In this document: positions 1 to 11,150 of the stretch, piece after piece
Position numbering within the stretch: the stretch's first letter is position 1
How the letters are laid out: the number at the start of each line of letters is the position of its first letter
Assembly: GCA_000181795.3 (NCBI GenBank)
Contig: CM012954.1
Location: 12,965,066-13,029,065 of the forward strand
Direction of reading: 5' to 3'
Length of the DNA: 64,000 nt
Origin: Trichinella spiralis
Lineage: Eukaryota > Nematoda > Enoplea > Trichinellida > Trichinellidae
Notes under the pieces: generated by a model
Databases searched by the model: none
Seen by the model: only the letters and a program-made list of their open reading frames with translations
What the model was told of the DNA's origin: nothing
Translations under genes and position numbers: made by a program

Positions 1-1879
1 TTTAAAAGGGACACTGATTAGCATCGTCAATCAGAAAACACAACGTTGTAGTCGCAGAAGAAAGAGGAGAATGCAGGAAGAACAAACACCCGTATGAAAG
101 AAGTAAATGCTGTTAGAATATCTACTGCTTTCCTTCACACAATCCTCACGCATAAGATTGAGAGGTTGTTTTTTTATTTATCAGTATTTTACATCTGGGA
201 AGTACATCTGTTATAGTGAAGAAGGTATTTTCTCAATGATGGGAAAGAAATGCATTTATATGTATCCGCGTTCTTCCTAATAAAGTGACCTCATAGGGTT
301 CTTCAGCACTGGTTTTAAGAAAGTGCTGTGTAATAGTGATATTATCAACGGTCTAAAGTGGAAGGTAACATTTAGCGCAAAACAAATTTGATCTGTCAAT
401 CAGAAGCAGCCCTGTAAAGCAAATGACCAGTGTTAAGTATCAGCTGATGCTGCAGCCATATCGTGATGAGAAAGTTTTATTTTGAAATGAAAAAGTTGCA
501 ACTGAACTGTTATTAGAATTGATAAACCTGGCCATGATTGACGCAGTGTGTATGCGAAAAGTATATGAAAGATACAAAAAAGGTAAAGAAAAACCCGCAT
601 ATACGTAAAACTTCCTACCTGAGAAATGGCATACTGGTGATGAGGAATGAAACAAACGTAGATCCGTGAAACTGTCCAACTGATGGTCGTTGTTTGATCG
701 TATCTGCATTCCAATATTCTCAACGGATATGTGAATGTGAAGCAACAAAAATGAGCAAATTACCTAAAGCAGCAGTTAGGCCAATATTCGTCAGCAAATA
801 ATTATATAACAATTGCCTGCTCATAATGAAAACAGCTTTACATATAGGAAATTACTTCTGATTTGAATGGCACATAATGCTTTCGGTAGAATGCCATCGG
901 CAGTGTTCATCGTGAAATTATCATAAAGTTACCTGGAAATGGACGTGTGTTTACTAAGCGTGAATTAGGGCACTGAGCTAGTATGGCGTTGATTTGAAAA
1001 CTTATAAACTATCAATGGAACATCACTTACTTTAACCAAATCAGCTTCTCAAAACTTTGATTTTTCTCTACCATGGAAAATTTGTATTAGAATAGAATAC
1101 AAAATAAAATAAAACAAGAACAAAAGAATAAACACGAAATAGGTTATGTCATAAGAAACAGGCTACGGAATAAATTGCAATAAAAGTAGTTGAATTTTTT
1201 GAAAAAACTATTCGCAATAAATGCTGATCAATAAACAATAAATAGTCAATACTTCGTAACAAATTAAAATGAATTATTCATCCATCATTGTGGTGACAAT
1301 CATAATAATATAAACAATTCAGTTATTAAGATTCGTTAATGTTTTGCTCATCCGAAATTTACCTAGTTAAAACTCCAGTTTTAAAATGCCTATAAAAACA
1401 ATTTTTAAATCGTGCTAAATATAATTTATTAAATAATTTACTTCAGCATTGATATCTTTAAAATAAAATTGAACTGTGATTGAAAAATGCAAAAAGGCAA
1501 TTTATTGATTTCAAAAATGTACTGTAATTCGAACTTGATTATTACGCTTACTGTAGAATTGCTCAGCATACAAATGTGATAAGGAAACCGTTTGAACAAT
1601 GGTTTGCACCTTAAGCGCATAACTTTAATCTGTAATGTGTACGATTTAGTAATACGTACCTTAATTCTTGTGGAAAATTAGTTTATATTCACGTTCGCTT
1701 CATTCCTGAGAAACTGTGCAACTGTTTTATCTCTTCGCTTTAGTGCTACATTTTAAATCTTTCCTCATTATGTTGTGTTTAGCTGCGTTTTTCTGAATGT
1801 CTTGTGAAGAATTTTTCTCTTTATTGTTATGCATTTCGTTCTTCGGTAAAAATTGATTTTGTTCTTTTAGATAAACACT
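1..1879. other. Intergenic, no gene recognised
   Basis: No open frame here reads like protein, and the short minus-strand frames around 433-748 have no recognisable motif or splice pattern. The last part before 1880 ends in a TTTTAG at about 1870, nine bases before the CTNNBL1 start codon. This could be a splice or trans-splice acceptor for that gene. Confidence 0.6.
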
Positions 1880-3660
1880 ATGTCTGCAATTAACGTCAAT
1901 GAAATATTGCAGTCGGTAAGAAATAACATACCAACGATTTAAATGTAACTTTTGATATTGTTTTTTCCTTAAAGCAGAGTATTAAACCGACTAGCAAGCG
2001 TAGTAATGTAGCTGAACAAAATGGAGAAAGCAAGCGTCAGCGTCTCGACCATTCATCTGAAATTGTTGAAGACGTAAATTTGGAACCGCTAAATGAATCT
2101 TCTGTGAGACGACTGATTTTAAATTTTGAAAAAATGGCAGCTAAAAATCAAGAAATGCGAATCAAATACCCTGATGATCCGATTAAATTCATGGATAGTG
2201 AAGTGGAATTAAACGTAGCAATACAAGAACTTCATTCTTTGGCTACTGTACCTCAATACTATACAGTTCTTGCTCGCCTGAACACTGTATCCAGTCTGTG
2301 TCAGCTTCTATTGCATCCAAATTCCGACATTGCTGTTGCAGTAACTGATCTATTTTACGTATACAGAATTTTAATATATTCTTTCTATTCTTCTTGCTTA
2401 ACTATAGACATGAAATTTATTTTAGGAAATGACCGACATCGAAACTGAATCACTGAGCGATCCAGCTATTGAAATTTTGATTGACGCTTTGATGGATGCT
2501 CAGGCGCCGCAATGTTTGCTTAGAAATTTGAAAAGATTGAATGAAGATAATCCAGATGAAGCTGCTGGAGTTCATTCTACAATGGCTGTGCTTGAGAACA
2601 TGATCGACATGACTACCGACACGGCCGGTGTAGCAGTTCAATGCGGCTATGGCCAATGGCTGCTGAATCGTTTGAAAATGAAAATTCCTTTTGACGAAAA
2701 CAAACTCTACTGTAGTGAATTGCTTGGAATTTTGCTGCAAAATAGTGATGAATGTAAAAAAGTTTTACATGAGAACAATGGAATCGATATTTTGCTGGAA
2801 CAGCTCGCCGGCTATAAACGTCGAGATCCTTACGGCTCGTACGAAACAGAATACATGTTAAACGTTTTCAACTGTTTATGCGCTTCTCTGCTTTATGTCC
2901 CAAATAAGCACAGATTTCGAGAAGGTGAAGGCTTTCAACTGATGCTTATGATGCTTCGGTAAGTACTTCAGATTTTATTTATTTAAATGGATAGTTGTAT
3001 AATTCAAAAGTATCCATTAGAGAATACAAAATAGCTCGGGGATGTGCATTGAAGACATTGGATTACGCGACAACGAGTCCAGATTCGAAGGAAAACTGTA
3101 ACAAACTTGTCGAAGTAGGTGGCTTGGGTACAATTTTTCCATTGTTCATGCATCCACCGAGTCGCAGCATGCGTAAATACTTTTCAATAGAAGAACACGA
3201 AGAGCACGTCTGTTCAATTTTGAGCTCCTTGTTAAAGTATTGCGATTCTTCACAACAGGAGCGAGTAATAAAAAAGTTTTCTGAAAACAACTTCGAAAAA
3301 TTGGAACGTCTCGCAGAGCTGCATAAGAAGTACTGGTTGCGTATGAGAGATTTCGAGAAAACGCATACCAGTTTGACTGACGATAACGAGCTTTACTTTG
3401 ACAAGCTGGAAAATGGGCTTTTCACATTACAGTCGATCGGTTTCATTTTCTCTGTGGTACTTGTCAAAGGGGATAATAACCTGGCACACCAAGCGATGAA
3501 GCTATTGGCCTTGCATCAGCTGTTTTTGAAAAGTATTCAACAGGTTCTCAAAGAATATGCGGAAAATCTTGGACTAGACGGAGAATCGAAAAGCGAAGAC
3601 AGAGCATTGGTCGAAACGCTCATCAAGCAACTGGATCGCATGAAGTCTCGAGCTGAATAG
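1880..3660 (+). CDS. CTNNBL1: Beta-catenin-like protein 1 (CTNNBL1), armadillo-repeat splicing-associated protein
   Basis: CTNNBL1 is a nuclear armadillo-type helical-repeat protein that associates with the Prp19/CDC5L spliceosome complex. Four exons can be read: 1880-1915, about 1978-2358, about 2426-2957 and about 3020-3660, giving roughly 530 residues against about 563 in human. The N-terminus carries a basic NLS-like patch (SKRQRLD). The body keeps family blocks such as YPDDPIKFMDSE, LHSLATVPQYY, FDENKLYCSELLGILLQ, EEHVCSILSSLL and the C-terminal LKEYAENLG. Introns are 60-70 bases with GT-AG ends. The ATG at 1880 directly follows a TTTTAG acceptor-like site. A polyadenylation-like AATAAA lies at about 3714. 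The next gene (CYLD) converges on it from the other strand with about 200 bases between the stops. Identity is secure from colinear similarity; exact exon ends are inferred. Confidence 0.95.
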
Positions 3661-3868
3661 TATGATTCGTATTTTTTGAATTTATTTTACCATCAGATCG
3701 TATGGGGAGTGAAAAATAAAAAACACTATTTTGATGACATCTAAAAATCTTGATTATCCATCACAAAATCATGAAACTTACATAACAGTTCAAATACATT
3801 ATTCATTTCATTTTTTGCAAATGATAAATGGTAACATTAATTACAAATTAATGCTAAATGCAAATGTT

Positions 3869-6800
3869 TCATGAATACAACAAACCATCTGGCCAGTAGT
3901 AAAAGCACAAATAACAGTCTGTGATAAGCCTTTCAAACGGTGCAGAAACATTGGAATCAATTGTGCTGCGATGCAACTGATCTACATTTTCTGGTGATAG
4001 CCAACGGCTAAAGTCAGGACAAAGACGAACTTCTGGAACGTTGTGTCCAGTTTCTTCTCCTGTACAGAAGATATTAACAATAATACAATAGCTATTACTA
4101 ACTGGATATAGGATATGAAAACGTAAAAAACAAAAAGCATCAGAATCTATTCACAAAAATCACCTTCTCTATCTGCCATGCTGTCGAAAAAAATCCAATC
4201 CGATTCTGGTCGGTCCCCAACTCTTACAAAGCTAACATAATGCGAACTCTCGATGCATAATACAGCAGCTAGCTGTAAAATCACAGGACTAGGCGGTGAT
4301 CGAACATCTATGCTGGGCAGCGTGACAACAGCATGATCCTGTTCGCTCTTCAGAGCACAGTGAAACTATATTTCCAGAAGAGAGAAAAAAATATTCAAAA
4401 AGCATATTCTCTACTTCAACTATAAATCTCTAATACCTCTCGAAAGCAGTTGAAGCAAAAAAATGTTTCATTTAACCAATGAGTTTCTGTCAAATAACAT
4501 TCTAGACATTGTAAATCAGCTAAAGATGAACATTTCCAGCACACGTGTGGATCTAAAAAATAAAATTTTAATGTTCCAAAAAATATTAAATACGCTTCAC
4601 AAACTGGTTAAACAATGCTTTCAGAAAAATCATACTATTTACATTAATAATAACAGTAAAAATACTACTATATCATTAAAAAAAATCATTCTACAACAAT
4701 AATTTCTGTTAATATTAAAATGTAGTATGCTGTCAAATTCGAAAGTAAGAAATTCATTTTGCAAACTTATCAATATATACTGCTCAAACCTTGTAAACGT
4801 TGTATTGAAAACTGTCGTCAAACATTGAAAATGATTATCAAAAATCACTCACGACAAAGCAAAATGCTGGATATGTCCAGCTGCAATGACGGCAAAACAC
4901 CACGATACAGACGTTCTTTACCATAACGAGGGATTTGGAGAATAAATCGAGTGGGAATCTAAAGCATGAAAATCGAAATATATAAAGCCAACACATACTT
5001 ATAAACAGTAGTCCTTTTTCACAGACCCTCTTTAATAAAATGTTCAAATCAAAAAAACTCTGCTCCAATAATTGTTGTACGCTAACTACGGTTTTGCAGC
5101 TTTGCGATGACGGCTGCTGATCACTGCAGATAAGTTGGAATAAATAGCTACTTTCATTAGATCTGAAAAGAATAAAATGTTTTTTCCATATCGATAATGA
5201 TTTAATGGAAGAAACAATAACAAATACTTACGAAAGTTTAATGTCCGGCTCCACTTGACATATACGACCAAAGAGTAAATTGAGAAATTCTTCTACATCT
5301 TTCTCCTCTTCCATGAATCCTTTCATGTCAGGAGCAATTTCTGTAATCAGTCGCCGGAATTCCATCACACGGTCGGCACGCACATACTGATACCTGTTTA
5401 AAGTAAATCACTGAACAACAAGCATATTTACAACACAAACAAAACTGCTCACTTTCGCAACGGGTAAACAATGTCGCAACGCAGTACATCAACTATATGC
5501 TTACGCTTAACATCCATATCTTTCCGACAGTGCAAAAGATAGCTTGAAAAATGATGAAAACAACGTCAACCATATTTCAAGCAACTACTGTAAAATGTGC
5601 ATTGAAATGAGAAATTTGAATTAGCAATTAAATGTAGGAACACTTCGGCACAGTTGAAACTATCAATTCAACTGCTTCATTGTGGCCACTGCTCTAGTCT
5701 TGGGTAGTAATGTGATTTTGTGAAAAACGAACATAATCACTATTATGCATAGCAAGACATAATATACCAAGACAGAAAATGTAAAGTTGCCTGTTTTGAG
5801 CAATTTTAAAATAAATACAAAAGCAAGTACCTGTCAAACGCGTTGCAACAAGAAAACATTGAAAACAAAGCGGTATCCATGTAACACGAATTACTGTGCC
5901 CTTGGATGCCTTTCGGTTTTCCAACTAAAACAGCCAAATCGTTCGAACAAAGGCATGGCGTGTAGTGAGCAACGTGCCCACTGTCTAAGTTTCCAAATCC
6001 TGTTAAAAATAAAGAAAAAACTGTTTAAAACATTTTCTCCAACTAACTAACTCACAAATTACAAATTACCTTTCGTAGTGGACAGTTCAGCAAATTCCAA
6101 TTCCAAATCAGCACTACGGACTCTGTTATCTGAAAGTAATACATGCATAGAATGGATGAAAATAGTTAAATCAGAATATATACAAATTTTACAGTGGAAT
6201 ATTTTCTAAATGAACTTCTACTGTACTTGCAAAAAGCATCTGTTTCGAACAGTGATCGATTGTGATTTAAAGTTTAAAATGCAGAGAAAAAAACCAAAAA
6301 AAAAAAATCAAATTCTCACTTTCTCGGTGAGGTTGTACCGGATGCGTCATAACCGAAACAGCAGCAGGAGGAGTGTGCATAACACGTTCGGGCAAAGAGA
6401 TACGATCGAATGAGACGAAGAAGCGGTTGCAAGGAAAAGCAGTGCCGTTCAAACTTCCTTCCTGAGGTGGATGAATAGAAACAAATTTGTAAAATCGATA
6501 CCACCGCCAACATCCGCGTACTTCGTCATACCGGTTCGACTTCAAAATAAACAGCCGGACTGTCCAACTTGATGGGCTTCACCGAATGTACAATGGCGGC
6601 AATGTAAGTGCCATCGTTCATAGCCACTCGGACATGTTCGCCGGCTTTTGCGCGCAGAAGTTTCTCCAATTGTTCCGAATCACTGTACAGCTTCAGCCTA
6701 GTTCAGGCATGATCAATTAGCGAACTACATCCATGACCTGTTCAGGTAAATCAACGAATGTAAACTACAACTGCAACTGCTGCATGCAATAGACAAAATA

Positions 6801-7437
6801 GACACTTTATTTTAACCTAACCAGCTTCTAACTGAACGCCTCTCAACATAATTACTACACATTTGCACTTTTCCATTATTACATGCAGCTTTTCATACTG
6901 AGTATGCAGAAGAGGAACGCCTACCAAAAATGTCCTTTGTCCACTTTCAACAATTCACATTAGAAAAGAGCGAATTGAAAACAGGAAAATAAATAATCAC
7001 TACTATCCAAAAAAGACACACAGAAATGACAATTGTAAGAGAACTTTGTTGTTCGAAAAGAATAACATTATGAAAAAGGAAAACATTCAAATTTACCGTT
7101 CTTGAAAATCACTGCAGGCTAATAGTAGGCATGCGTGACGTTTGGCCATCGCATCAACGTAATATGATGGACATTCGATAAACAGACCTCGAACATCCAG
7201 ACTTTTCAACGTCAAATTCATTTTCTGCGACCCAACGGAACAGTGCTCACTATTATCCAATTCAAAAATACAACCCGGTTCTACCTTATAATATAAACAA
7301 AATTCATCAAAATATTCAATCGAAAATCACAGCTCGTTTACTTCAACTTGTTCAAATCTGCCTTTTCTCAAAGCAATTCTACCTTTGCATGTTTTCAAAA
7401 GTATATACGCTGACGATGAATCATTCAGTGCAGTCAT
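3869..7437 (-). CDS. CYLD: CYLD-type ubiquitin carboxyl-terminal hydrolase with CAP-Gly domain
   Basis: CYLD removes Lys63- and Met1-linked ubiquitin chains and restrains NF-kB/JNK-type signalling. About a dozen exons run from an ATG at 7435-7437 to a TGA at 3869-3871. The Cys box [19 protein letters not shown] is at about 5860-5925, with the catalytic Cys inside NSCYMD. Next come [15 protein letters not shown]-like and [16 protein letters not shown] blocks (5250-5550), [20 protein letters not shown] (about 4860-4965), and the His box [16 protein letters not shown] followed by [10 protein letters not shown] (about 4170-4290). The protein ends with [12 protein letters not shown]-Gly-like region is split over 6430-6690 ([18 protein letters not shown] and [17 protein letters not shown]). 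The zinc B-box insert of vertebrate CYLD seems shortened: I see only a CFNCF stub near 4440-4460. One CAP-Gly is visible where human has three. The first 7100-7437 exons are not recognisable by motif. Confidence 0.88.
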
Positions 7438-10400
7438 TGCAGAGAAAATAGCGGCCGAACAGTCGCAGAACAATATCGTGCTACTATTGCTCTCTCTTTA
7501 ATTAGTAAACATTGTCGAACACGTCATGAACAGGATGATTACGGTATTATGATGTTCAAGTATAATTTTTTAATTTTTCATAATATAGAATTGAAAATAA
7601 AAAACCATCTTTCAGATGTTTTACACTTTGAATTTGTACAACTTCCATTAAGAAATCATAATTGCCTATCTTCTTGTTATCAATTCACTTTTTTAATTTA
7701 CTATTTACATAGCTTTTTGTTTAACTTCATGGTGAAAATCAACAGTTTTTTGTGCATAAAATGAAATAAAATAAATAATAATGGTAGACTTAAAATCACA
7801 ATTACTCTGAAAAATGAATCATAATGAATCGAAATATTATTGTTACTGAACGAAGCCAACTGCAGAAGAAATGTTTGTGAGAGGACAAATTAGTTTTGTC
7901 CTTTAATTTTCAGCTTCATTGTTTTCAGTTAATTAGTCATTTTTGATTTATAACTGATTTTTATCATTTCTCCCATTTTCTTCATCTTTTCACTTTTTCT
8001 AGTATCATTGCAATCAAATTGTCAAAAATGTTATTTCTGTATTGTTGATTACAATCAAGCGGCTTTATTGTAATATGAGCAACAACCGTCCAAAAAGTTT
8101 CGGCTCCGTGTTTATCTTTTGTAACTTCATATCAGCATTATCTGACATGGAGAAAGGGCGATAAGTGATGACAGTATGTATCAGTTCAGTGTGACGAAAA
8201 TGACGTGACCCGCGTTGATCGGATCGGCATCAGCAAATAAGTGAAAGTGAAAGAAAGAATGAAAAAGCAAATAGGAAAGAAACAAAGTGGAAAACAAAAA
8301 CAAAAACAAAACAATATTATAATTATTACTGCATAATTTAAAATTATGAACAATTTTCTACCAATAATCATCACCAACTAGAGTAGAAGTAGTAGAGGTT
8401 TGATCACAGGTGCTTTGCATCTTTTTGACGGCCGTCCATCAAAGTCTGAGACTGGCAAGCATGGAAAATTGCCGCACAATTTGCCCAGGTGCGTGACACT
8501 GACTGAAGGTGAACTGTCATTTTTAGCCAAAAGGACGATTTGTGCTTTTCATTTCCAATCGTCAACAAAATATCAAATCCCCATGCCCGTCTCGTTGAAT
8601 GACATTTTTTTATCAATATCACGTAAAATTGTATTTCACAATTTAAAAAATTGTCCTTTTGTATCATTTATCAAAATTTCATCACATAAACATGAAAAAC
8701 ATTGTCAAAGTTACAAAATTATCATCAATGACCATAAAATTAAAATTAGCTTAGATAAAATTAGAATTAACAACGCATTTTAAAAACAAATCTGTATTCT
8801 GAATTATTTTTGCTGATTAAGCTTAGTTTTGTCAAATGTTTATTTTAAAAACTGAACCGTTGAAATTTTTTCAGCTAAAATCTAAGAAATTGAAAACCTA
8901 AAGAAAGGAAAAAATATGAAAACTGTTTTAAAATGAAAAAAGAAAGAAGGAAAAAAGTGTAACATTTAACAATAATTACCAAATAGTGGAGTCATAAGTT
9001 TGAAAATTGAACAGTGAAGTGATCGATGTACGACAAATAATTACATCCGCAATGTCAATAAGCCGCAATGTTAATGATTATTCAAATGCAAATTTTGGCA
9101 AAATAAGTAAATAACGTCAGTAACGAGAATAATGCAGAGTTGATGCTTGAAAAGAAAAAGTCAAAAGAGAAAGCACCAGTGAAATAGAAAGACTGACATA
9201 GGATAATCAGAGAAAATTATCAAACTGTAAAATCTTTACATATAATTTTATCAGTAGTTGAAAATCAATACTTGTCGAATATGATCAATAATTCAGTAGA
9301 TAATATTTATTTTTACAAAATATAAATACTGCTGCATTTGATATTGAAAAAGCAAACAAATAAACATAAATACAAGTCAAAAAATTACATCATCTTTTTT
9401 AATTTATCATACGAAGAGTAAATTGTAGTTGCTATTTTGTAAAAATTGTAAATTTGCAAGCAATGCTTCTTTGAAATATGCCCAAATTTTCCCATTTTCA
9501 AATTGCACTGAACACATACAATACTGGCACTGTTGCTTAGATAGATAACGCACACAGTCTGATAATTTACCGTTACACTATTGTGAAAAAGAAGATATTT
9601 CATTGTAAGCAGTATTTCTTAATTTATACTTGACCAATAGTCAGCTGAAATAGCAATAATCAAAGCGTAGTAGTCGGTTTCCGCTTAATACAATCAAAGA
9701 AACAATACAACATGCCCGTAGTTGAAAAAGAAGCTAATCAAATATTGTTCCGGTGTAGATGAGCTTTTGTGTTGGTTTTTTTTCCTTTTTCTTTTTAGAA
9801 AGCACCGTGGGGGGTGTAGGGTTACGTGCCGACCTCGGCGCCAGCCTGATCATGTAGTCCAATTGTAGTTCTGGTTAATAATTACCGACCGGCTACAAGC
9901 CAATTAAAGGACCGGCAATTTACAGGTGACCGCAGGCTAACAGTGGCGAAAGGGGTGGCGCCAATTTCATTGTATCCTATGCGCAACACGTAAAGCCGAC
10001 CAAGACAATCTACGAATAACACGCACCGCCGCTTCTTTAGCTTGTATTCGCCCACGCAATCTAAATCCACGCTCGCTGTGATTTGCTTAGTCGAGTGCAC
10101 AGGGCAAATATTTGTCTCGCTGACCGTACCGCAACTTTGGTACCGCCTAATTGCCAACTGCCCATTGAGCATCACTTTTGCATGAATTATTAGTAGACAA
10201 TTTACTGCCTCTATCAAAAATACATCTCAAAAAAAGTGCACATGCATGCCATACATTGAAAATACTCCCGACGGCTAGTTTATTTGTACAGCAAGAAAAA
10301 ATGCAAATGTGCAAAAGATGAAGAAGAGAAATAAGAGAAAAATGTTGATGAACAAACGTGGACAAGGTGAAATTTGCAAAATTATATGGCAAGAGACAAG

Positions 10401-10514
10401 AGCAAAAATTAGCTATCAAATAAATGAGAAAATTGAAAAATCACCAGAAATGATGAATTATAATATGGTGGAATTGAGGAATTTTTCATTTCAGGAAAAA
10501 AATTTCAGTCGCCT
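7438..10514. other. Long intergenic stretch 5' of CYLD and 3' of the bHLH gene
   Basis: Mostly AT-rich noncoding DNA with no gene I can support. A short island of balanced base composition at about 9800-10200 stands out and is listed separately. Other open frames (for example 7549-7764 and 8400-8783 on the plus strand) have AT-driven composition and no motif. Confidence 0.5.
9915..10150 (-). CDS. Possible orphan exon or decayed gene, function unknown
   Basis: Within the AT-rich gap, a stretch of clearly higher GC keeps an open minus-strand frame with protein-like composition (for example RRCVLFVDCLGRLYVLRIGY and NEIGATPFATVSLRSP). It is flanked by acceptor-like ATTAG (about 10148) and donor-like CCTGTAAAT (about 9925) sequences. 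I recognise no family and found no partner exons, so this could be a conserved regulatory element, an isolated exon or a decayed gene. It lies about 360 bases beyond the 3' end of the bHLH gene. Confidence 0.2.
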
Positions 10515-11150
10515 TTACTTGTTGGAACCGATCAACTCCTGCAATACTCGGATGTATTCTTGGGCCATGAGCAAGGTTTCAATTTTGGATAAATTTTTTC
10601 CAGATTCAATAGAGGGCAACACGTTGCGTAGATTGTCAAAGGCACCGTTCAAGCTGTTCATACGACGTCGTTCTCTTTCATTAGCTGCTAGACGACGCCG
10701 ACGCATTTCCGGTTGTCCAGCCGCTGCATGCATATGAGATAGGGTTCGTTTGTTGCTGTTGCTGTTGGTGTTGTTTCGGCTACTGCTGCTGGCGTTGTTC
10801 TGTGAATTAGCATTTTCAACTGTCGTTGTATTATTCAGCCATGATGTACATGCAGCCGATTTCGTAGAATAAGTTTCATTCTGTTGAAAAATCACAGACT
10901 GCTGTTGCTGACTGTAAACTGATGTTGGATTGACAAAATCTCTGTTACTGTAGTCGCCGGGTGATTCATACCCATATAAAGTTTGATAGGAGAGGTTGGC
11001 TGCATCATCGACATAGCCGTGCAAGCGATCCGTTGGTACTGCATAAGGCATCCAACGGTTTGATGCCGTTCTATATGTAAATTGTTGTCTGTTCGTAAAT
11101 GGTTCTTGACCACAGCTGACCATTTGACTGTAAGAATTTGTGGTATCCAT
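10515..11150 (-). CDS. lin-32: Atonal/LIN-32-type bHLH transcription factor
   Basis: This is an intronless gene for a 211-residue proneural-type basic helix-loop-helix factor that would bind E-box DNA as a heterodimer with an E/daughterless protein. The bHLH occupies about residues 149-207, at the extreme C-terminus as in LIN-32 and Atonal. The basic region is [19 protein letters not shown], helix 1 [13 protein letters not shown], the loop ESGKNLS, and helix 2 [33 protein letters not shown] and LSKxETLxMAQ are hallmarks of the atonal superfamily, and the short loop with a KLSK-like start favours atonal over neurogenin or NeuroD. The N-terminal 145 residues are low complexity, rich in Tyr, Gln, Asn and Ser, with an Asn/Ser tract. 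The gene sits alone in a 7.7 kb gene-poor interval, which fits a developmentally regulated gene with large control regions. Orthology to lin-32 rather than another atonal-family member is inferred. Confidence 0.85.
   Translation of the reverse strand: MDTTNSYSQMVSCGQEPFTNRQQFTYRTASNRWMPYAVPTDRLHGYVDDAANLSYQTLYGYESPGDYSNRDFVNPTSVYSQQQQSVIFQQNETYSTKSAACTSWLNNTTTVENANSQNNASSSSRNNTNSNSNKRTLSHMHAAAGQPEMRRRRLAANERERRRMNSLNGAFDNLRNVLPSIESGKNLSKIETLLMAQEYIRVLQELIGSNK

Noticed and set aside
8400-8783. Plus-strand 127-codon frame upstream of CYLD
   Set aside because: Second half is Lys/Ile/Asn-rich as expected from AT-rich DNA; no motif, and no splice or conservation clue.
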